This document shows positions 24,960-35,569 of a stretch of 64,000 bases of DNA, piece by piece. Position numbers and translations under genes: made by a program. Each line of letters opens with the position of its first letter. Within the stretch, counting starts at the first letter, position 1. This DNA is from Cannabis sativa. Taxonomy: Eukaryota > Streptophyta > Magnoliopsida > Rosales > Cannabaceae. Under the pieces are notes generated by a model. That model made no database searches and was not told where the DNA came from. It saw nothing but the letters and a program-made list of their open reading frames with translations. The DNA is taken from positions 30,245,660 through 30,309,659 of the forward strand of contig NC_083601.1 in assembly GCF_029168945.1 (NCBI RefSeq), read 5' to 3'.

Positions 24960-27900
24960 ATGGCTTTAGCAAACTCCGCCTTCATCGCCCCCTCCTTCTC
25001 CGCCCTCCGCCGATCCAGAATCGCCCACTCCGACATTCCTCCTCTCTACCTCACTGCTCATTCCGACCTCCTCACTCACTCCGAAATCCTCCCCTCATAC
25101 TCCCGAATTCGGTAATCCAATCTCTCCCTTCTCCGATTTCTTTTTCTCTTTTCTGTTTGGGTTCTTAGGAACGTTGGAAAGAAGAAAGAAAGATATGCTT
25201 TTATTTTTTTTTAAATGTGAACCAACCTCCTGGTAGTGAAACCCAGTATTGTGTTTGTATTTTCTTATGATCGTGTTTTTAAACTACCAGTTTGATCTCG
25301 TTAAGGTTTATATTGCTTGAAATGGCTCCATATTTCTGTACTGCAGGAGTGTTGTTGTCCATTCCACTCCCAATGGTCCGAATGCTGTTGGTTCAACCTT
25401 TTTGGTTAGTAGATTTGATCTACCTCATGGTTGTCGTTAGTTGTATTGTCTTTAAACTTTTCTATCATTTTTTTTTTGGTTAAAATTAGGTGGGTGTAAG
25501 TTTTGATTTATAATTTTCATGTTCTATGTTTCTTATGACTCAATTAGTTTAGTTTTTGGATGTTATTACTGTTTTTAACACCCTTCTAAATGTTCTTAGT
25601 TAGTGTCAAAAGGAATTATGCTGTGAAAGTAAATTTATACTTTTACCTATATTTTGCAATTTGGCATATAATTTTTCAAGCTGGGTTGCTTGTTTTCTCG
25701 TTCTTACAAGCTCAATAAGCACTATAGACCTTTTCATACTAAATTGTTGGCGCTCATTCTTATTTATTACAGCTATATGTAGTTATTGAAGTGTAAATCA
25801 AGTACACATTTTAATGCTTTGATACTGAAAAAAAGTGTGCTTTTGCGTCTTTCGTGTTTCACCTGTGTTTAGATTTTCATCAGAGACCAGTAAAATGATA
25901 GTCAGTAGATCTGTGAAGCATGAGCTCTCTCTCTCTCTCTCTCCTCATTTCTCTAGTGGGATGAAAGATTATTCAACTTGAATTGGGTCTCTGTTGCTTA
26001 GTACACTGGCTTTCTTTCTTGCAACTTAGATTCTTCCTTATATGTCTCTACAAATAAAAGCTTAGTGATGTTGCTATACTGGTATTCTGTTGTTGATGGA
26101 TACTCTACTGAAGTTTATTTTAAATCAATTCTGTTCAATTTTCAAATCTTAAGAACTTCTACATCTATTTGCTATTATAGCTGAAATCCTCCAGTTAAAA
26201 AGTCATATAATTATAAATAAATGTAATCTGTAGGATATGTGCTGAAATATACACTCTGTAGTGTTATTAATATTTATGAAATGAAAGTGTTATAATTTGA
26301 ACTCATGAATGTAATCTGTAAGTTTTATTGTTTTCCCTATTTTTTGAACTCTAAATGTTGAATGTTAATGTTTGCCAGGATATTGGGTGATGTTGTGTAT
26401 AAACTTTATTTCTTGAATTATATCTGTAACCATGATCTCTTGGGATGCTTTGATTGCAGAAATCTGAACAAGGTGCTGATTACGATCCAACGCCAATTGT
26501 GATGATAGATCAAGATTCAGATTCTGATGCAACCATTGTACAGCTTAGCTTTGGGGATCGCCTTGGAGCTCTCATCGACACGGTGACTGTTCCATACTTT
26601 TTTTTTTCACTATATACACATGGATAGCTATTCTTTATTTTATTTGGGTAGAGAAGTTCTGTAATAAATGTTAGAGTTTCTTTCTTTATAAAATCAGTCT
26701 TTTATAGCTTTAAAATTGGAATAATCAGTAGTTTGTATCTTAAGATGGTGTATTTCATGAAATGAGATTCTTGGTCATATGATTTATTGCATCTTCATGG
26801 TTTTTTCTTTTATTTTTCCTGGGGCAGATGAGAGCATTGAAGGATTTGGGACTGGATGTGTCTAAGGGGACTGTTGCAACTGAAGGTTCAGTCAAGCAAA
26901 CAAAAATTTATATAAAACGATTGTAAGTACTATGTAAATTTATATTATATATATATGTATTTGTATTGAACAAATGTACTTTGAAGGAGGGTTTTCCTTG
27001 GATACAAAAAAAGAAGTTATACTTTCATGGGTGTGATTTGCAAAATTTTCTATCATTTTGGACATGATGCTCCCATTTCATATAGTACCATAGCATGTGG
27101 CTGTATCAATATTTGTTGTTGTGCATCTCCTTGGTGATTAACGATGATGATGATCACTTGATGAACAAAATAAGACAAAAAGAATAAAGTTACTATTACA
27201 TATGATTCAATGTAATCACAAAAGAAAATTTTAAATGTAAAGTGAATGCTCAATTTTTCAAAAGTACATCAAATGTTTAATTTAAAAAGATTGCTTATGC
27301 ACCATGAAGGATTTATTATTATTATGAAAATGGTACTTTAATGCAAATTCTTTTTTTGCCAATAATAATGAATGATTCACAACTAATCAATTTAAGAATA
27401 AGAAGTATTATTGAATGAAGAATTCATAGGTAGTCAAGACTAATAGGAAGGGTAGCTCAAACGGTCATAGTTTGTTTTGCTCCCACATAGTTTGAGATTG
27501 TGTTAGGCAAGAAGTCTCCAGCTCTTATTTTCAAATACCTAGTCAGTACTATAGAAAAGTAGTTTTCTTCTTCATTTCACTGAGGCAGAAAATGAACCCA
27601 CTGCTTTTCTTCTTTTTTTTCTACATGGTTCTCCATTTTGCTTTGGATCTTTTTTATGAAAAAGGCTATTGTTATATATTTTGTATTTGTTTGTGCTCAT
27701 CTATCTTTTTTAAGGGCTTTGTAGATATGTCTCAGTATGTGCTCCTCTCCTATCTAAACATAAAACTTGATTCAATGAAATATACCAGAGACAATGGGCG
27801 CAAAGTTGAGGATCCTGATATGTTAGAGATGATTCGACTTACTGTCATCAATAATCTGTTGAAGTATCATCCTGTAAGTACACTAAATATTTTTCGTTTT

Positions 27901-29544
27901 CCCCTTGAACTTGGAAATCTTTTATGATGCAAATTGAGATACCTTTTCGCTTAACTTTCTTATTTTCTTTGTGTAAATGATGTAGAACTAGAGAGAGAAG
28001 AGAGGAGTGAGAAGAGGAAGAACAGAAAAATAAAGGATTTTAGACAAAAATAGGAGAATATAGAAAGAAGAGAGAACAATATAAAAAGGAATTTAGAGAT
28101 ACTAGCAAGAAAAATTTGAGAGAAATTACATTCGTTCATCTTAGTCTTAGCAACAATTGATATAGTTAAGCCTATTTATAGATAGGCAACTATACACAAG
28201 AATGGGATACATAATCCGTATTACTCAAAAATAAAATATACAATAATGAATTAAAATTTTAAATTTTAGCTTTATTATTTCTCATCAAGTTTTTCTTAAC
28301 AGCTATATCTCATCAAGTTGATTGGTCTAAGTATCTCGATTTCCTGTTTTAAATATTTATATTTTGGTTTATACTAGGAATCTAGTCGGCAACTTGCAAT
28401 GGGTGAGGCTTTTGGAATTGAAGCTCCTGAAAAGAAGGTGCATATTCAAATTTATTAGTCTTGAAATTTGTACATCTTTGCATTGGTCCATTCTTGAGTT
28501 TCACACTTTAGGTATTGACCCATTCCTTAGTATTTATAAATGGACCAAGTAAAGTTGATGTTGATGATCACAGTATATCTGAGTCTGAATAAGATATATT
28601 GATGTTTTTATTTATTTATTATGCTGGAATATAACATCTGTCTGCTATGTAGACAAATTAGTAGCCTTGTTTTGAATGGTTTGGGTTACTGTCAACCTTT
28701 TGTAGTCTATCCACATTAATAACTTACCCAATTTGTATATCTATAGTTACACAAATGGCCAGTTTATTGTCATTGTCTATTGTTATAATACATAGGTCCA
28801 CCACTTTGTGGGTATTCCTACATCAGTGCTTTAACTCTGAAACTTGAAATGAACTACTTTGTTTTATTACAAGGCTCCACCTTTTGACAATGACCATAAA
28901 CTGAATGCTTTAAACCAACAGTGCTCATAAAGGCATATTTTTGCTCTATAATTTGTAATGACTTGGTATATGTGCTGATTACAGCTTGATGTTGATGTTG
29001 CAACTCGTATACATGTGAAGGAAGATGGACCCAAGAAAAGGTTTGTCGCGACATAAAGTTGAAATTTAATCATGCAACCTCTAGCTTGGCAAATTATCTT
29101 AACTTTGCATTATGTTATTTGAATATTCAGCTTGCTCTACATAGAGACTGCAGACAGACCAGGATTGCTTGTTGAAATCATCAAAATCATTGCTGATGTC
29201 AACATTGACGTGGAATCTGCAGAGATTGATACTGAAGTATTGGCCTTCATCCATTTTTCTTTCTAATAATGTTCCCCAAACACTTAATTTAGCTTCTTTT
29301 TCTTTTACTGAACTTCACTACTTTGAACTAACAGGGGTTGGTGGCCAAAGATAAATTTCATGTCAGCTATAGAGGGGCGGCACTCCCAAGTTCATTGTCT
29401 CAGGTACTCTGGTTTCCTTATTGGCACGACAAGGTGTCTCAATTTCCCTTCAATTTTCTAATGAAGTTTTTGAATGTGTAGGTACTAGTGAACTGTTTGC
29501 GTTACTACCTTCGGAGGCCAGAAACCGATATAGATAGTTACTAA
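24960..29544 (+). CDS. ACR12: Chloroplast ACT-domain protein, ACR12 type
   Basis: Exons 24960-25111, 25347-25404, 26460-26582, 26828-26922, 27789-27873, 28378-28437, 28985-29040, 29131-29236, 29335-29403 and 29482-29544 sum to 867 nt, giving 288 residues. Residues 1-50 are Ser-, Ala- and Arg-rich with few acids, like a plastid transit peptide. Two ACT domains follow: about 93-170 (opening with [16 protein letters not shown]) and 208-282 ([16 protein letters not shown]). The C-terminus [13 protein letters not shown] and the phrase GRKVEDPD match the ACR11/ACR12 pair of Arabidopsis. The [20 protein letters not shown] block and the EAPEKK linker point to ACR12 (from memory). ACT domains bind amino acids; the ACR11/12 proteins are regulators linked to plastid nitrogen metabolism. 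A solo LTR sits in the intron at 27874-28377. Confidence 0.93.
25925..25943 (+). repeat. (CT)n microsatellite in an ACR12 intron
   Basis: About nine CT units in the second intron, well away from the splice sites. Confidence 0.8.
27981..28301 (-). mobile_element. Probable solo LTR in an ACR12 intron
   Basis: The block runs from tgtagaacta to ttcttaaca, giving TG..CA ends. On the minus strand it has a classic LTR promoter (ctataaataggc at about 28185-28174) followed by a CT-rich stretch. No matching 5-bp target duplication was found, so the exact limits are uncertain. Confidence 0.55.
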
Positions 29545-29597
29545 TACCAGAAAGTAAAAATAAAAACACCCTTTGGCTGAAAACCAAAATATTAGGT

Positions 29598-29648
29598 GGT
29601 GTTGTTGTTGTTGTTGCTGCTGTTGTGATTGTTATTGTTGTTGTTGTA
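29598..29648 (+). repeat. (GTT)n-type microsatellite downstream of ACR12
   Basis: An imperfect gttgttgtt run broken by gctgct and gatt units. It starts about 55 bp after the ACR12 stop, so probably lies in the 3' untranslated region. Confidence 0.75.
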
Positions 29649-29659
29649 TTAATTCACTC

Positions 29660-30600
29660 GAGCTGAGAATGTGGTGTTGAGGTTGTGTGTTTTCGGGATT
29701 CTGAGTTTATATGCCTTATGTATGGGAAGGGGGTTGGGGTGGGGTGGTGCCATGATTTATCCTGAAAACCAATGTGCAAGTGCAACTACCAATAAGTAGT
29801 ACAATAGGAATGGATTTAGAAATGTGTTTTTCCACGACTGTTTAACACCACTTACTCAACTATAAACTATCAGCTTACATTTCAAAAAAGGGGAGTATCA
29901 ATTGTAAAATTTAGCTGTTCAGTTTTTAAATAATAATAAAATTAAATAAATATTATGTATAACAATTTTCAAAAGGATGATTAGTAGTTTTGCACTTTTA
30001 ATTTTTTATGCTATAAGAGACAACTTAATAATGTAAAAAGTCAGGAGTCAAAAAATATTAATTATTTTTTTCAAAATAAAACACTATATTATTACGTTTA
30101 AAGTTAAAATAATAAAGATAATCGCACAAGTAAAAAAATGTATTTTTTCCCATATAAGTTAGTTTATTGTCTGTTAGTAGCCAATTTGTCAGCATCAATA
30201 TTAAAACATAGTTGTAGTTGATATGAGAAATAAAAATGTCGAGGAAAATTAAATAATAAAATTTTAATATTTGAAAAAATAACCCTAAATTTGTTGAAGT
30301 AGTTCAACATCTTCAATATACTTTAATCCCACAAAAAGAACTATTTTACATTAATATTGTTATTTATTTTTTTATTTATTTTCTAACAATCAACTATTAG
30401 TACTTAAAATAAGGTTAAAACAATTTGTATAAAGAAAAACTATTGCAATTACAACAAAATATTTAAACATTATTTTATTGTAAATTATTCAGATTTTTCT
30501 GAAAAATATACAAATAATCTTAAATAACTATAACACGATCATAAAAAAAAAAATTAAACTAAAAAATTAATTTAAATGTCTAAATAAATAGAATCTTTAG
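29660..30600. other. Intergenic, no gene seen
   Basis: AT-rich. Only short frames and homopolymer runs are present. Confidence 0.45.
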
Positions 30601-30649
30601 TCACTAAATTGTCCGATTCAATGGCTGCCTGAGAGAAGTTTTAAGTCTT

Positions 30650-31065
30650 CAACCAACTCAAAATTTCATGATGCCAATAGCCTCAGCCACTTTAGGATTA
30701 AGCTTTTCCATTTTACACCGTGAAAATGAAGTGACCCGCCTTTGCTCATCTCATAACCATATTTGCCTTGTTGCTCCAATGAAGTTGCGTCTACTTTAAT
30801 CTTGATACCGTCACCTTCACATAACGACTTCAACAGAGAGGGATGTTTCCACTTCCTTAAGCTTTTATCCATTGGTCAAATATGCAAACACAACCACATC
30901 CTCCACACTTCTAAGCCGTTGCTTCCAAATGAGCTCATTCCGGACAGTCCACACCGCCCAACATATCATCACCACACGCCCCAACCTATGACTGCCAACA
31001 CGCCGCATAACAGCTTCCAACCATCCCATAATTGTGCCAAAATCTCTACTAGCAAACTTTAATTG
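30650..31065 (-). pseudogene. LINE fragment: linker and start of RNase H-like domain
   Basis: On the minus strand, around 31010-30890, a frame reads MICWAVWTVRNELIWKQR, the phrase that follows the zinc-binding RT domain in plant L1-type LINEs. Past a stop and a frame change, 30872-30666 carries GIKIKVDATSLEQQGKYGY, the start of the RNase H-like domain. Stops and frameshifts show decay. Which LINE this came from, or whether it belongs with the tail at 24165-24430, cannot be said. Confidence 0.7.
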
Positions 31066-31567
31066 AATAATTTCTATTCTATTGCTTACTTTAATGAAAA
31101 AATAGGATTCAATTAAGATTTTTCTTTCTTTTGTTCCAACGAAAAAAAATAGAGAAATACCATTATTATTTATTAAGTTATAAAACTTATTTTAATTAAA
31201 AACCCAAAAATCAGCATATGAAAAGTGGATTGTTGTATTTTCTTTGAACGTTCTTTCTCCAAGCAATTCTTTCAGATTATTTAATCTTGGCTTGGTAATA
31301 CCATTTGACCGGCGTCATATTCGGATTGGCTTCTGTGGTTGAATGCTAAATGAGATCGCAATCTGCTTCATAGTATTGTTGTGGCTGCTTGTGCGGCAAC
31401 AATTCACTTTAATTTGGTAGAATTAGAATACTTTTATTTTTGAGTAAAAAAATATTTATAATTTTTTATGGGACCAATAATTTTTTAATTTTGTTTGTAA
31501 TATGTAAATGAGTCTGTTTGTTGTTGTTTGGATGCTAATTTGTGTAGCACTCTTGATTAATAAATTT

Positions 31568-32426
31568 GAGTAATTATATTTGCACCCCAAAAATATATAA
31601 GTACACCCCATATCTAAGTTTACCCCCTCTTTATTTTTAAAATTGTTATTTTTTATAAAAGCACCCCATTTTTATTACAAAAATAGGTCTTGTTTAAATG
31701 GAGAAGTGCACCCCATATTTTTTTATAGTTTAATCTTTAATTGGAAAATCTCTAACCTCCCTTTTAATCTCTATATGTTACTACTCAAAGGATTTTTTTA
31801 TAAGGTAACCGCAATTTTTTTTTGAAAGAAAGGTAATCACCATTTTGATTTTTCTATATATAATCGCTGATTTATTTTTTTGTGTGATGAATGATCTTTA
31901 ATTATTTAAAAACTCAAAGAATCATGTTTTGATACCATGAAACAGTACTATTTTTATTATTTTTGGCACAATAAAAAAGAAAGTTATATATATATATGTG
32001 CAGACAGCAATATAAAAGATTTCTTGAAGTAATACAAAGAAAGTGAATACTCTATTTATATACAATCCCACTTTGTAAATGATTCATACAATGAAACTTT
32101 CATATGTGTTGCTATTTATTTTTCTATATGTAATTTCTAATTTCTTTTGTATGAATAATCTTTTCTATACTGTGTTGCTATTTATTTTTTTTTTAGGATT
32201 TAAAATTACTCAATTTAACTAAGGAAATAGGGTCTTGTTCAAAAAAGAAAAAAAAAAAGTAAATGAGGTGTATTTATTAGAAATAACTGATTTAATTATA
32301 AATTCTTTAAAAATTAATTTTATTTAATTTTAAAATGTCTATTTTTGTCATTTTACACAAGGTTAAGAATGTATATAAAATTTTGGGGTGTACTTAATAA
32401 TATTAGGGGTGTAAATATAACTATCC
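31568..32426. mobile_element. Terminal-inverted-repeat element of unclear class, 859 bp
   Basis: The ends are inverted (ttatatttgcacccc and ggggtgtaaatataa, then agtacacccc and ggggtgtact further in). Perfect 8-bp direct repeats ATAAATTT flank it (31560-31567 and 32427-32434). The terminal bases (gagtaatt / ggatagtt) do not look like standard hAT ends, so the superfamily is left open. No coding capacity seen. Confidence 0.75.
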
Positions 32427-32434
32427 ATAAATTT

Positions 32435-32988
32435 TCTCTAAGTGAATCATTGTAATTGTTTCATTTATTATTATGTAGCAAAATTGAGGAAGATTATGAC
32501 TACAAGATTACAGCTTCTCTGTTTTGTAACTTTCTTCTTAATCCACCAAATGACCCATCCCTATATACCCCTGTAAATAAAAGCTTTGTATGTTACGCAG
32601 TTGGTATGCTAAGTTGAGAAAATAGGTACTCATTTCAGTCTTCAGAAATACGCGTGCCGCAATAATTGCAAGTTTGCAACAATGAACATGCATTATATTC
32701 TTTTCTTAATATGCCTATGCCCACTTTCCCACCACTATAAGAAAGAAACCACAATAGAAATAAACAAGTGACAAACCTTGCTGGAGTTAGTGGAATCTGT
32801 CATTTGGGAACCAAAAGTCCAAACTTACTTCTCAAGCAAAAAAAAAAAAAAAATGTTATAGAAACGACTTCTATAAACATATCAATAACTAAATTTATAT
32901 CCCAAATCAGAGTGTTCCTGGTTGAAAAAGAAAAAACTGAGCTATTACTTCATTCCTTTTTACTTGATTTTATACTTTGTTTGAAACA
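32435..32988. other. Upstream region of the germin-like gene
   Basis: No gene seen. It should hold the promoter of the cupin gene at 32989. No convincing TATA box position can be chosen. Confidence 0.4.
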
Positions 32989-33618
32989 ATGTTTCTAATA
33001 ATATTAGTACTTTTCTTTCTCAACAACTATGTCATTTTGGCTTCAGATCCTGACCCTGTCCAAGACTTCTGCATACCTAACATGCAGGCTACAACCATTG
33101 CCAACCAATGCAAGAACTCGTCCACCGCAACGGTTGAAGATTTCGTCTTCTCGGGCATTAAGTCTTCTGGAAAATTTGGCCCAACAGGGCTTGCTGCTAC
33201 TTCAGTTAACTCTAACATCTTTGCAGGGCTTAACACACTTGGAATGTCATTTGTAAGAGCTGACTTTGAGGTTGGAGGTGTTAATGTGCCTCATTTCCAT
33301 CCAAGGGCTACTGAGATAGCATTTGTGCTTGAAGGGAAGGTTTATTCTGGATTTATTGACACAAACAATAAGATTTTTGCTAAAGTGATTGAGAAAGGAG
33401 AGGTGATGGTGTTTCCTAAGGGCATGGTGCACTTTCAGATGAATGTGGGAGATACTCCTGCCACTATACTTGGGAGTTTTGATAGTCAAAATCCTGGGTT
33501 GATGAGGATTCCAACAGCTATATTTGGATTTGGGATTAAAGATCAGCTTTTGGAGAAAGCTTTTGGGTTGAATTCTAAGGAGCTTTCCAAGTTGAAGAAG
33601 AGGTTTGCTCCTCATTGA
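32989..33618 (+). CDS. Germin-like protein (secreted cupin)
   Basis: Intronless frame of 209 residues, the usual germin length. An in-frame extension upstream has no ATG, so 32989 is chosen. Residues 1-18 form a hydrophobic signal peptide, with mature protein from about SDPDPVQDFC. Germin box 1 is VPHFHPRATEI with His102, His104 and Glu109. Box 2 is VFPKGMVHFQ with His148. Together these four give the full manganese-binding set. Cys28 and Cys41 would make the N-terminal disulfide, and Asn43 is a possible glycosylation site. Germins form hexamers in the cell wall; members act as oxalate oxidase, superoxide dismutase or without known activity. The sequence differs from true oxalate-oxidase germins, so activity cannot be assigned. 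Subfamily is uncertain. Confidence 0.95.
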   Translation: MFLIILVLFFLNNYVILASDPDPVQDFCIPNMQATTIANQCKNSSTATVEDFVFSGIKSSGKFGPTGLAATSVNSNIFAGLNTLGMSFVRADFEVGGVNVPHFHPRATEIAFVLEGKVYSGFIDTNNKIFAKVIEKGEVMVFPKGMVHFQMNVGDTPATILGSFDSQNPGLMRIPTAIFGFGIKDQLLEKAFGLNSKELSKLKKRFAPH

Positions 33619-34060
33619 TTGAGATGAAACATTTCACTCTTTTTTCTTTTTCAAGAAAAAAAAAATATATATTATCAAATTATGCATATAAGGATTTTTT
33701 TTTTGAACTTTTTTTTTTCAGAACTGACATTGGTGGGAATAAAAAGGAAATTATTATTGTTATTATAATACTTGGGTTCAGTTATCTTTCTGAAGAAAAA
33801 GGGAGGGTTTATTGGTTAGGATCATGAAATGTAGATCCATAGTTAATTCTTTTATGAGAATCTTTGAATGAAAGATTAATTTTGATTTTGCTATCAACAA
33901 AATCAGTTTGATTCTGAATTTAGGTGGGTAAGTTTGAGCATTTATATTAGGCAATTTACTATATTAATATTAATGTGGCACGTTGTGAGTGTTAGCAGTT
34001 TTTTATATTATTTATTAAATAAAAATATATAAAATTTAAGCTTTAAAAATATATATATAC
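33619..34060. other. 3' flank of the germin-like gene
   Basis: Contains possible poly(A) signals (aataaaaagg near 33738) and no further gene. Confidence 0.4.
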
Positions 34061-34628
34061 TAGGGCTGTACATCGGTCGGTTTGGGCGGTTTATCCTATA
34101 TATTTTCTAACCCAATTTAAAGTTCGGGTTGCTAAAATTTAAGTGCAACCCGCCCAATTTAAAAAAAAATAAATTCTATAAACCGACCAACGGTTTGGGC
34201 GGTTTGGTCGGGTTAACCCGCCCAAACCGGCCAATTTTTTTTTTTTTTTTAGTTTTAAAGTCAAAATTAACAAAAATTTTAAAAATAAATTAAAAATATC
34301 ACATTCCACCAAAGTACAATACCATATATATGACTTTAAAATTAATAATTAAGTATATAACTTTATATGATTATATATTTAATCATTTATATTATATATA
34401 ATAAAAACTAAAAAGTTTAAAAAAAAAATAAAAGTGCAAAATCGGGTTGGTCGGGTTGGTCGGTTTAATTGGGCGGGTTGGACCTATTTTCAACCCGCCC
34501 AATTAACAGATTGGGCGGTTTGTAATTTTTTCGGGTTATTTCGGTTTGTAATTTTTATCGGTTTTTTCGGTTTGGTTTGGGCGGGTTATTCGGTTTAAGC
34601 GGTTTACAAATTTTTTTGTACAACCCTA
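34061..34628. mobile_element. hAT-type MITE, 568 bp
   Basis: The ends TAGGGCTGTAC and GTACAACCCTA are perfect inverted repeats. The 8-bp direct repeat ATATATAC flanks both sides (34053-34060 and 34629-34636). Subterminal cggtttgggcggtt-type repeats occur in both halves. Non-coding. Confidence 0.9.
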
Positions 34629-35177
34629 ATATATACATAAGATCTGATATTAAATTATACTAATAGCGATGGTAAATTAATAATTCTGATAAACTGATGT
34701 AGGATTGTAAGAGTTTTTCTTTTTTTGATACCAAAAATGATAAAAAAAAAATTACAAAAATAATCTACACTTTTACGGATTTAACTTTATGTTTTTATTT
34801 AGAAAAAAATACGGCTATTTATATTAGGGGTATATGTCGATCGTTTTGATTGGTTTATGCTACATTTTATTTAATTCAATGTAAGGATTGGGTTACAAAA
34901 TCTAAGTGCAACCCGTCTAATTAAGAAAAAAAACCCTGTCCAATGAAATTGATCGGTTTGATCAGATTAACCTGTTTAAATCGACTACTAATATTTTTTT
35001 TATTTTTACTTTCAATAGTTATATTTTAGTTACTTATAATAATGAGACAGATATAGATAAATTGAATTCAAAATTCAAATCAACCACCATAAAAAATATA
35101 TTAGTTTCAACTTTTTATTTTTCAAATAGCCATATAAATTATATTATATGATTATAAATATATATATAATAAAATAT

Positions 35178-35456
35178 GGAAACTTACAAAAATACTGGCA
35201 TTTGAGTGAACTTTTACAAAAATACTGTCACACGGAAATTTTTTCAAAAATACTGTATTATTATAAAACACAAGTAAAGCACAAAGCAAAACAACAATAG
35301 AACAACTAAAAAATACTAGTAGAACACCAGTGAAACTTAACACAGTATACTGCAGTATGAAACTTATAAAAAAATACAGTAAAAAATATAAAAAATTTCG
35401 CCTGACAGTATTTTTGTAAAAAAATGACAAAAGTTATTATACTACGTAAATTTCCC
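35178..35456. mobile_element. Mutator-like MITE, 279 bp, nested
   Basis: The left end ggaaacttacaaaaatactg is mirrored inside the right end (cagtatttttgta and aaatttccc). The flanking TAAAATAT is duplicated (35170-35177 and 35457-35464); a ninth base differs. Non-coding, with repeated aaaatact motifs. Confidence 0.7.
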
Positions 35457-35569
35457 TAAAATATTAAATATATATACGAAAATTCTTTTAATCGGGTTGG
35501 TCCAGATTGATTGGGTGGGTTAATATTATTTTCAACCCACCTAATATAAAAATTAAACGGGTTATATTT

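Noticed and set aside
24890..25168. Ser-rich 92-codon frame overlapping the start of ACR12
   Set aside because: It is out of frame with the ACR12 first exon, which has a transit-peptide-like start and splices correctly; this frame runs through the donor.
32977..32988. Earlier start for the germin-like protein
   Set aside because: The upstream in-frame codon at 32977 is TTG, not ATG. The first ATG, at 32989, gives a normal signal peptide.
33027..33615. Open frames on the minus strand and in other frames of the germin-like gene
   Set aside because: They are shadows of the cupin coding sequence with no recognisable motif.
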